NCBI GenBank assembly: GCA_900541895.1
Contig: UWSI01000008.1
Coordinates: 1-63,818, forward strand
Direction of reading: 5' to 3'
Length of the DNA: 63,818 bases
From: an uncultured Actinomyces sp.
GTDB lineage: Bacteria; Actinomycetota; Actinomycetes; Actinomycetales; Actinomycetaceae
The translations under genes and the position numbers were made by a program. Under the pieces are notes generated by a model that made no database searches, was not told the DNA's origin, and saw only the letters and a list, made by a program, of their open reading frames with translations. Of this stretch, positions 24,703-31,670 are shown one piece after another (positions within the stretch are counted from its first letter, which is position 1; the number at the start of each line of letters is the position of its first letter).

Positions 24703-26475
24703 ATGGCGCAGTTGAAGACGAAGCGTACTTTTGTTGGAAGTAGGGCAGTGCGCACGCTTGGTGCACTGACCCTTGGCGCAGGAATGACTTTGGGCGGTCT
24801 CTCGCTTGCGTGGGCTGGCGATGAAGTGCCTGGTCCTGATGAAGTGCGCGCACTGGGATACAACACTCTGACCTTTCAGGATGAATTTAACGGGAGCGAG
24901 CTTGACACCTCGAAATGGGGTTTGGCGCTAGGTTGCTTCGATCCCAATGCTCACTCTCAAGCCCAATACTCCGACGCCAAGGAAAATGTCAGCGTTTCAG
25001 GTGGTGTTCTACACCTGACCGCACGTTATGAGCCAAAGACGCAGAAGTGGGATCGTAATACGCATTCCATGGTCACCGTTGACCGCGAATGCAAACGTAC
25101 CTCTAACGGACAGACTGATTCCTACAAGGCTCCGTTTACCTCTGCGATGGTTCAAACTCGCGATAACAAGGGAGTGAAGTGGGCAGCCTACGGCGACTTC
25201 TACGCTGAAGCCCGAATCAAGCTTCCCACAGCAGTCGCATCATGGCCCGCATTCTGGATGACGGGTACAGATCCAACTAGCTTCCCCGCACACGGCGAGA
25301 TTGACGTAGTTGAGGCAAAGGGCTGGGATCCGCACTACCTTCAAGCTAACGTTCATACACCTCGCGTTGGTAACCCACAGAAGACCGAACAACATCAGGG
25401 ACAATTGGGTGGTGACGGCTCGTCGCAGAGCCAATTCCACACCTATGGCGTTGAGAAAAACGGTCGGGCGATTACTTTCTACCTCGACGGACGTAAGGCG
25501 CATACCGTTACTTATGACAAGGTGAAGGGGAGCAACCCCTTCGTGAATGACGCCAACGGTATGATCTTGCGCCTGAACCAGATGGTTGGCGGAACATTCC
25601 TTGCGTCCGACAAGGGCGATACAACCTATACGGATGCAACAAAGTACATCGATGCGTACAAGGGAAATGGCTCTGACATGCTCGTCGATTACGTGCGTGT
25701 ATGGAAGAAGGGGCCGGCAACAACCGTTCCTGAGCCGACTCCTGCGACAAGTGCACCTGAAGTAACGACACCGACACCGGAGGTAACTACACAGGCTCCT
25801 TCTCCGGTTACTCCTAGCACGACAGTTGAGACTCCTGTAGCCCCAACGCCCAAGGCTCCTATTGTTGCACCAAAACCGGTCGTTCCTAGCGCCACTTCCG
25901 AAGCACCCGTAGCGCCGACAACGCAACCAACGGTTGTCGCGCCTCGGCCGGTTGTACCAACTGAAAGTACCCCGGATCCTGTTGCAACTACACCGGTTGC
26001 AAACAAAAATGTTGTCGCGCCTCAGCCCGTTGCTCCGCCCGCGACAACCGAGGCGCCTAAGCCAACTTCCGACTCAAATACCAATTCCCGCAGGCGAGTT
26101 CGTCGCTCAACTGAGACGGAGCCAAGCCCAGTAGCAACGGAGACAACCAGCGCTGTCACGACCCCGAGTAACGAGGTTTCGACTTCCCCAAGCACTACGG
26201 AGTCTTCTGCTCCAAGTGATTCCTCATCGCAGATCTCCGAGGATCCACAGGACCAGGTACGTGATCGTGCCACTGAAGCTGAGAACATCGGTAATACTTC
26301 GACTGTTGGAGATCATACATCTGTTGCATCGACCGCACAGGCAATCGAGCAAAAGCCTGCAATTGTTCGTGCCTTGGCTCAAACAGGTGGCTCCTTCTGG
26401 TCGTTAGTTCTCGCTGGGGTGCTTGCTGGTGGCGGTGTTGCGATGATTGCCTCGCAGCGTCGTGTGAAGGAGTAA
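24703..26475 (+). CDS. Secreted, sortase-anchored GH16 beta-glucanase-like protein
   Basis: A 590-residue cell-surface enzyme. A signal peptide covers about residues 1-36 (basic start, hydrophobic core, cut near SLAWAGDE). The GH16 domain spans about 45-340 and carries the catalytic motif GEIDVVEA (E-x-D-x-x-E), so it should cleave beta-1,3 or mixed-linkage glucans such as laminarin. Residues about 345-540 are a Pro/Thr/Val-rich wall-spanning stalk with imperfect repeats of the type VAPxPVVPxxTxEAP. The C-terminus has an LAQTG sortase motif at about 558-562, a hydrophobic segment and a basic tail (QRRVKE). The sortase is not in the window. Host, dietary or fungal glucan is a plausible substrate. 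Confidence 0.9.
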   Translation: MAQLKTKRTFVGSRAVRTLGALTLGAGMTLGGLSLAWAGDEVPGPDEVRALGYNTLTFQDEFNGSELDTSKWGLALGCFDPNAHSQAQYSDAKENVSVSGGVLHLTARYEPKTQKWDRNTHSMVTVDRECKRTSNGQTDSYKAPFTSAMVQTRDNKGVKWAAYGDFYAEARIKLPTAVASWPAFWMTGTDPTSFPAHGEIDVVEAKGWDPHYLQANVHTPRVGNPQKTEQHQGQLGGDGSSQSQFHTYGVEKNGRAITFYLDGRKAHTVTYDKVKGSNPFVNDANGMILRLNQMVGGTFLASDKGDTTYTDATKYIDAYKGNGSDMLVDYVRVWKKGPATTVPEPTPATSAPEVTTPTPEVTTQAPSPVTPSTTVETPVAPTPKAPIVAPKPVVPSATSEAPVAPTTQPTVVAPRPVVPTESTPDPVATTPVANKNVVAPQPVAPPATTEAPKPTSDSNTNSRRRVRRSTETEPSPVATETTSAVTTPSNEVSTSPSTTESSAPSDSSSQISEDPQDQVRDRATEAENIGNTSTVGDHTSVASTAQAIEQKPAIVRALAQTGGSFWSLVLAGVLAGGGVAMIASQRRVKE

Positions 26476-26494
26476 TCGCCAGGTTCCCCTTGGT

Positions 26495-26597
26495 AGTAAG
26501 CCGCTTACTGCGATTTGCGCCGTGAACGTGTACCTAAGAGGTGCGTGGCTCAGGTAAATGAGCTATCGACACTTACTGATGTACCCGTTCACGGCGC
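26495..26597 (+). repeat. Long inverted repeat between the GH16 gene and uvrB
   Basis: A 17-base arm at 26517-26533 (GCGCCGTGAACGTGTAC) pairs with 26581-26597 with one mismatch, enclosing 47 nt that hold an inner hairpin (GCTCA/TGAGC). A separate AGTAAG/CTTACT hairpin sits at 26495-26509, and CTTACTG occurs twice. Neither arm is followed by a T-tract. Confidence 0.6.
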
Positions 26598-26616
26598 GTT
26601 CGTGTGTGAAATGACG

Positions 26617-26628
26617 TAGCGTTAAAGG
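26617..26628 (+). promoter_or_regulatory. Putative -10 box for leaderless uvrB
   Basis: TAGCGT at 26617-26622, then 6 nt, then the GTG at 26629. The AAAGGG in that gap is too close to the start to act as a ribosome binding site. Confidence 0.5.
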
Positions 26629-28737
26629 GTGAGCCAAAGCCCTATCATTCGTGCAGAACACCCCTTTGAGGTTATTTCTGAATACACGCCATCCGGTGAC
26701 CAACCGAAGGCGATTCATGAGCTAGCAGAACGCCTGCGCGCGGGTGAACAAGACATTGTTCTTCTCGGTGCGACAGGAACCGGTAAGAGCGCAACGACTG
26801 CTTGGCTGATCGAAGAAGTTCAACGTCCGGCCTTGGTGCTTGAGCCCAATAAAACTTTGGCAGCGCAGCTGGCAGCGGAGTTTCGTCAGCTGCTGCCCAA
26901 TAATGCTGTTGAGTACTTCGTGTCTTATTACGACTACTACCAGCCTGAAGCCTACGTTCCTCAAACCGATACCTTCATTGAAAAGGACTCCTCGATCAAC
27001 GATGAAGTCGAGAGGCTGCGTCACAGTGCAACAAACTCTCTTTTAACTCGTCGAGATACGGTTGTTGTTTCCTCTGTCTCATGCATCTATGGTTTGGGTA
27101 CACCGGAAGAGTACGTTGCGCGGATGATCGAGCTGAGCCGCGGAATGTGTATTGAGCGTGACGATCTCCTGCGCGCCTTCATCGGTATGCAGTACACGCG
27201 AAACGATATTGGATTTACCCGCGGAACTTTTAGGGTTCGTGGAGACACGATTGAGATCATTCCGGTGTATGAGGAACTGGCAATCCGGATTGAAATGTTC
27301 GGTGATGAAATCGATTCCTTGGCAGTACTCCATCCCGTGACGGGCAATGTCATCGAGGAAGTTGATCATGTCTACCTCTTCCCGGCATCGCACTACGTTG
27401 CTGGTGAAGAACGAATGAAACGCGCGATCGCTTCCATCGAGAAAGAGCTCGAAGAACGCCTCGAGTGGTTTGAATCCCAAGGAAAACTGCTTGAAGCTCA
27501 GCGTCTTCGGATGCGAACAACCTACGACCTCGAAATGCTTAAGGAAATAGGCACGTGTGCCGGAGTCGAGAACTATTCACGCCATATTGATGGGCGCGGC
27601 CCGGGAACACCTCCGAATACGCTGCTCGATTATTTCCCCGATGATTTCGTTCTAGTGATCGATGAATCCCACGTGACGGTTCCGCAAATTGGAGCGATGT
27701 TTGAAGGCGATATGTCACGTAAGCGCACTCTGGTTGATTACGGTTTCCGCCTCCCTTCGGCAATGGATAATCGTCCACTGAAATGGGACGAGTTTACGCA
27801 GCGCATTGGTCAAACTGTCTATCTTTCAGCAACACCCGGGCAGTATGAGCTGGATCGTTCTGACGGTGTAGTCGAGCAGATCATTCGTCCGACTGGCCTC
27901 GTGGATCCGCAAGTTATTGTTAAACCAACTCAAGGGCAGGTTGATGACTTGCTCGAACAAATTCGTGAGCGTACTCAACGTGACGAGCGTGTTTTGGTCA
28001 CGACTCTCACCAAGAAAATGGCTGAAGATCTGACAACCTACTTGGGTGAGAGGGGAGTGAAGGTCGAATACCTGCACTCTGATGTCGACACCTTAAGGCG
28101 CGTTGAGTTACTTCGTGAACTTCGCCTTGGAGTCTTTGATGTTTTGGTAGGAATTAACCTGCTTCGTGAGGGATTGGACCTGCCTGAAGTTTCACTGGTG
28201 TCCATTTTGGATGCCGATAAAGAAGGCTTCCTACGCTCAACCCGATCGCTCATTCAGACCATTGGGCGAGCCGCGCGTAACGTTTCGGGTGAAGTGCACA
28301 TGTATGCCGATAACATCACTGACTCGATGCGCGCAGCAATCGACGAAACCGAGCGACGCCGCGAGATCCAGCTGGCCTATAACCGTGAGCACGGGATTGA
28401 TCCCAAACCACTGCGTAAGAAGATCGCGGACGTCACTGATGTGCTAGCTCGCGAAGAGGTTGATACTGCAGAACTTCTCGAAGGCGGATACCGCCGTGAG
28501 CGGCCGGCTACAGACATTCGCGCAGATGCGATGGCCTCGGAGGCTATAGAGGATGTGCCGAGGAGCCGGGAAGAACTTGCCAATATGGCGCAAAATGACC
28601 TTGAGGATCTTATTGCCCAGTTGAGTTCTCGAATGATGGAAGCTGCAGAGAACCTCCAGTTTGAGCTTGCTGCTCGCCTACGTGATGAGCTTGCTGAACT
28701 CAAGAAAGAGCTTCGTGCGATGAAAGCCGCAAACTAA
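26629..28737 (+). CDS. uvrB: UvrABC excinuclease subunit B
   Basis: A 702-residue DNA helicase-like damage-verification subunit of nucleotide excision repair. The Walker A is GATGTGKS at about residues 47-54, and the beta-hairpin region reads YYDYYQPEAYVP, with helicase motifs VLVIDESHVT, YLSATPG, LREGLDLPEVSLV and QTIGRAARN. A UvrB/UvrC (UVR) interaction domain closes the C-terminus (LIAQLSSRMMEAAENLQFELAARLRDEL). The GTG start is chosen because a TANNNT box lies exactly 6 nt upstream. In actinobacteria uvrB commonly lies near coaE and uvrA, as here. Unlike uvrA it shows no clear SOS box. Confidence 0.98.
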   Translation: MSQSPIIRAEHPFEVISEYTPSGDQPKAIHELAERLRAGEQDIVLLGATGTGKSATTAWLIEEVQRPALVLEPNKTLAAQLAAEFRQLLPNNAVEYFVSYYDYYQPEAYVPQTDTFIEKDSSINDEVERLRHSATNSLLTRRDTVVVSSVSCIYGLGTPEEYVARMIELSRGMCIERDDLLRAFIGMQYTRNDIGFTRGTFRVRGDTIEIIPVYEELAIRIEMFGDEIDSLAVLHPVTGNVIEEVDHVYLFPASHYVAGEERMKRAIASIEKELEERLEWFESQGKLLEAQRLRMRTTYDLEMLKEIGTCAGVENYSRHIDGRGPGTPPNTLLDYFPDDFVLVIDESHVTVPQIGAMFEGDMSRKRTLVDYGFRLPSAMDNRPLKWDEFTQRIGQTVYLSATPGQYELDRSDGVVEQIIRPTGLVDPQVIVKPTQGQVDDLLEQIRERTQRDERVLVTTLTKKMAEDLTTYLGERGVKVEYLHSDVDTLRRVELLRELRLGVFDVLVGINLLREGLDLPEVSLVSILDADKEGFLRSTRSLIQTIGRAARNVSGEVHMYADNITDSMRAAIDETERRREIQLAYNREHGIDPKPLRKKIADVTDVLAREEVDTAELLEGGYRRERPATDIRADAMASEAIEDVPRSREELANMAQNDLEDLIAQLSSRMMEAAENLQFELAARLRDELAELKKELRAMKAAN

Positions 28738-28755
28738 TCTTTGTGGAAAGTGGTG

Positions 28756-28777
28756 AGTGCCTTTGAGTAAAGGCACT
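28756..28777 (+). terminator. Small hairpin after uvrB
   Basis: A 9-bp stem (AGTGCCTTT / AAAGGCACT, 4-nt loop) without a T-tract. It is either a weak terminator or an operator for the next gene, whose -10-like TAAGAT directly follows. Confidence 0.45.
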
Positions 28778-28818
28778 AAGATAGTGCTGTTCTAAGTTCT
28801 CAATGCTGGGAGTCGACT

Positions 28819-29571
28819 GTGTCTACGATGGCGCATACGCAAGCGCGTCCCGTTCCTTTTTCCAAACGCGCCCTTGCTTGGTCTGCTCACCTCTTCACAC
28901 TAACCGGTGTACTGTGGGCGTCTTTGGCGACAATTGCTCTGTATGAGGGACATATTCGCCAGATGTGGATGTGGCTGGGAATCGCACTTCTTGTTGATGC
29001 AGTTGACGGGAGTTTCGCGCGCGCTGTTCGCGTCACTGAATACGCTCCTGGTTTTGACGGAGCGACCTTGGACAATATTGTCGATTACCTGACCTGGACC
29101 TTTATTCCGGCACTGTTTATGGTCTTCTATCTGCCGTTCGGATCCCGCGGGCTAGGCATCGCAGCCGTTTTAATTGTCTGTCTCTCCTCAATATTCTGTT
29201 ACTGCAATGTTTCTTTGAAGACACCAGATCACTACTTTATGGGTTTTCCAGCGGCATGGAACGTGGTTGCAGCCATTATGTGGATTTTCCAAACCGGAGC
29301 TCTTTTTAACTTTATTGCGACCGTAATTTTGGCAATCCTTACGGTTGCTCCGATTGCTTTTGTCCACCCCTTCAGGGTTGGTCGTTTGCGTATTCTTAAC
29401 ATCGTCGCAGCACTGGTATGGGTTGCAGCAACGGCCATACTTGTCGCATATGCACCCCTGCGCCCGTTTATTCTTACAAGTATTTGGTGGGTTGCGGGGA
29501 TCTGGATTCTTGTTGTGAGCGCTGTGCGTTCGATTCAGGGAATTCCTCAAGAATTTCGTGACGCAGAGTAA
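28819..29571 (+). CDS. CDP-alcohol phosphatidyltransferase, phosphatidylcholine synthase-like
   Basis: A 250-residue membrane protein with about eight hydrophobic segments. The CDP-alcohol phosphotransferase signature is present in the Pcs-type spacing: DAVDGSFARAVRV, then DGATLDNIVDYLTWTFIPA. That DYLTxxFVP-like ending is characteristic of phosphatidylcholine synthase (CDP-diacylglycerol plus choline) rather than phosphatidylserine or phosphatidylglycerophosphate synthases. The GTG at 28819 has TGGGAG 6 nt upstream; an ATG at 28828 is an alternative. The 3' end overlaps the convergent unknown membrane gene by 25 bases. The substrate assignment is by motif resemblance only. Confidence 0.72.
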   Translation: MSTMAHTQARPVPFSKRALAWSAHLFTLTGVLWASLATIALYEGHIRQMWMWLGIALLVDAVDGSFARAVRVTEYAPGFDGATLDNIVDYLTWTFIPALFMVFYLPFGSRGLGIAAVLIVCLSSIFCYCNVSLKTPDHYFMGFPAAWNVVAAIMWIFQTGALFNFIATVILAILTVAPIAFVHPFRVGRLRILNIVAALVWVAATAILVAYAPLRPFILTSIWWVAGIWILVVSAVRSIQGIPQEFRDAE

Positions 29572-30461
29572 CGCTTGACAAGACGCGTGTTCTGAATCCC
29601 GCGCCAAACCTCAGTGGCAAGAGAGGCCGCAATCATCAGGCCCACGATGATGATGACTGAGCCGGGGTATCCGCGTCCGTGTACCCAGAAATATACGTAG
29701 GGCGCCATGAATGTTGCTAATGCGACAATTGCGCCGGAGTAACGTTCCAATGGTCTTGACGCCGTCAGCATCGCGAGAATTCCCCAGGTATACGGAATTG
29801 CGGTCAGTACGTCGATTGCCCACAAGACCAATACAGAGCCGTGGAATTGTGGGACAAAGACGACTGGAAGCGCCCGAAGCGATGAGTACACGAAGACCAC
29901 CGCGTAAACCCAGAAACGTGGGTCTTTGAGAACTCGTGTGATCAGAGAACGTTTGAAAACCTTTACCCCCGCTGCCTCAATTTTATGGGCGAGGCCGTGC
30001 GGAGTTCGTGTTGCATTCATTCCTTCTAATGCCGCCCTGAAGCTTGCATCGGGAAGTAGCTGATGAACAACGTCGCTGACCCGTAGCCCGAAGACAGTCT
30101 GCATCTCAGAGTGCTGCGCACCGACGTTCACGAACAGGCCGAACAATGGACCTGCGAGTTCTTTCAGCAGTTCAGTGTCAATAGGGCCAATCAACCAGAT
30201 CAAAGCCCGGTGCTCTAAAGCATCACGTACTTCAGAGTAAAAATCATCGGTTGACGACAATATCTGTGGCGTAAGTTCGCGAACCTCGCGACGTCCCAAT
30301 TCGGCAAGTCTGGAAACACCGGCAGTATGCGCGAGATTTGTTGTATCGAAAGCACAGGAATGGACGACTGACAGTTCAAAAGGCGCCTGGGTCGACCCGA
30401 AAAGGGTCTCCTTCAGACGACGCAGTCGGGACACTTGGGCTGCACGATTTTGAACACTCAC
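29547..30461 (-). CDS. Membrane protein of unknown function (304 aa)
   Basis: I do not recognise this family. The N-terminal ~165 residues are soluble, starting with a basic helix, and contain a stretch that looks enzymatic or ligand-binding but has no motif I can name. The C-terminal half has four hydrophobic segments (about 180-290) followed by a short basic tail. A TAGACT box on the minus strand (30469-30474) lies 7 nt before its GTG, matching the leaderless pattern of the window. It is divergent from the riboswitch-terC operon and its last codons overlap the end of the Pcs-like gene. A link to lipid or metal handling is possible from position alone. Confidence 0.75.
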   Translation of the reverse strand: MSVQNRAAQVSRLRRLKETLFGSTQAPFELSVVHSCAFDTTNLAHTAGVSRLAELGRREVRELTPQILSSTDDFYSEVRDALEHRALIWLIGPIDTELLKELAGPLFGLFVNVGAQHSEMQTVFGLRVSDVVHQLLPDASFRAALEGMNATRTPHGLAHKIEAAGVKVFKRSLITRVLKDPRFWVYAVVFVYSSLRALPVVFVPQFHGSVLVLWAIDVLTAIPYTWGILAMLTASRPLERYSGAIVALATFMAPYVYFWVHGRGYPGSVIIIVGLMIAASLATEVWRGIQNTRLVKRYSASRNS

Positions 30462-30468
30462 TCTGTTG

Positions 30469-30474
30469 AGTCTA
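30469..30474 (-). promoter_or_regulatory. Putative -10 box for the leaderless 304-residue gene
   Basis: On the minus strand TAGACT is followed by 7 nt and GTG. No ribosome binding site is seen. Confidence 0.45.
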
Positions 30475-30537
30475 AAGCACTTGCGTGTGAAGCTCTTAAC
30501 GAGTTGTGATCTGACAGAGAATGTGAGCGGAATCGTT

Positions 30538-30546
30538 TGTTACGCT
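30538..30546 (+). promoter_or_regulatory. Extended -10 promoter of the terC operon
   Basis: TGTTACGCT (extended -10 TGN followed by TANNNT) ends 6 nt before the first riboswitch bases at about 30553. No strong -35 is needed for this promoter type and none is clear. Confidence 0.5.
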
Positions 30547-30552
30547 AGACGC

Positions 30553-30656
30553 GAGGGGAGTAATCCCAAAAAGAGCACCATCGTCAACGCGGTATCTCCC
30601 AGATACCCGGTGTTGCTGCCCAATTTTGGGTGGGAAGAGACCTCAAGTCTCTGCCT
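30553..30656 (+). ncRNA. yybP-ykoY (manganese) riboswitch
   Basis: The 5' UTR shows the conserved landmarks of this class in order: GGGGAGTA near 30555, ATCGTCAACGC near 30580 (the usual GUCAUCA/GUCAACA-type loop), CCCGGTGTTGCTGCCC near 30606, and TTTTGGGTGGGAAGAGACCT leading to CTCTGCC near 30650. The class binds Mn2+ and typically turns on exporters such as TerC/Alx, MntP and P-type ATPases. Here it ends directly before the GAAAGG ribosome binding site of terC, suggesting control of translation; the AGAGAC/GTCTCT stem next to it could be the switching element. Confidence 0.85.
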
Positions 30657-30668
30657 GAAAGGTCATTC

Positions 30669-31670
30669 GTGGACGTACATATCCTCGGCTGGATCGGCTT
30701 GGCCGTCGCTGTTATCGCCCTAATTTCCACTGACATCATTGGACACGTGCGTAAACCCCATGCGCCTTCTATGAAAGAAGCAACGGCGTGGACACTGGGT
30801 TACGTTGCTCTTGCGGTGCTGTTTGGCCTTGCGATTTGGGTGATCTACGGAGCAAGCTACGCGATCCAGTTCTATAGCGGCTACATGATGGAGTGGTCAC
30901 TTTCGCTGGACAACCTCTTTGTCTTCGTCATCATCATGGCATCCTTCAAAGTACCATGGGAGTTTCAGCAGAAAGCACTTCTAGCAGGAATCATCCTTGC
31001 CCTGATATTTAGAGCATTTTTCATCATCGTCGGTGTTACCTTAGTCAACCGTTTCACATGGATGTTCTTCTTCTTTGGTGCGTGGCTACTGTGGACGGCA
31101 TATTCGCAGGCACGCGAAGGCACATCTGATGAAGAGGAAGAAGTTGAGGAAATTCAAGAGAATGCGTTTGTCCGATTTGTCCGGCGTATTCTTCCCGTGA
31201 CCGATGGATACATTGGAGACCGTTTCTTCTACCGCCATAATCGTCACACATCGATCACTCCCTTGTTCCTTGTCGTTCTGGCGCTAGGATCCGCGGATCT
31301 TATGTTTGCACTCGACTCCATTCCTGCGATCCTTGGACTTACTCAAGAGGAGTATTTGGTCTTTGCGTGCAACGCTTTTGCATTGCTAGGGCTACGACAA
31401 CTCTTCTTCCTGATCGATGGCCTTCTCGAAAAACTCGTTTTCCTCAACTATGGACTTGCAGTGATCTTGGGCTTCATTGGGGTGAAGCTCATTCTTCATG
31501 CACTCCACGAAAACTCCTTACCCTTCCTTAACGGGGGCGCGCCAATTCATGGAATTCCGGAAATCGGAATCCCGGTCTCACTTGCTGTCATTGCAGGGAC
31601 ACTCATCATGACAGTTCTAGCCTCGCTTATTTATTCAAAGCGCGATTCCTCGAGGAGTAACGGCCGATGA
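30669..31670 (+). CDS. TerC family membrane protein, probable Mn2+ exporter
   Basis: A 333-residue integral membrane protein with about eight to nine helices in two related halves. Each half carries the TerC acidic membrane motif: SLSLDNLFVFVIIM and DLMFALDSIPAILGLT. An acidic cytoplasmic loop (DEEEEVEEIQE) lies between them. TerC/Alx proteins expel manganese or help metallate secreted enzymes. The open frame begins 13 codons upstream, inside the riboswitch, but the GTG at 30669 is 6 nt after GAAAGG and starts at the first membrane segment. The upstream Mn-type riboswitch supports a manganese role. The stop overlaps the next ATG by 4 bases. Confidence 0.93.
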   Translation: MDVHILGWIGLAVAVIALISTDIIGHVRKPHAPSMKEATAWTLGYVALAVLFGLAIWVIYGASYAIQFYSGYMMEWSLSLDNLFVFVIIMASFKVPWEFQQKALLAGIILALIFRAFFIIVGVTLVNRFTWMFFFFGAWLLWTAYSQAREGTSDEEEEVEEIQENAFVRFVRRILPVTDGYIGDRFFYRHNRHTSITPLFLVVLALGSADLMFALDSIPAILGLTQEEYLVFACNAFALLGLRQLFFLIDGLLEKLVFLNYGLAVILGFIGVKLILHALHENSLPFLNGGAPIHGIPEIGIPVSLAVIAGTLIMTVLASLIYSKRDSSRSNGR

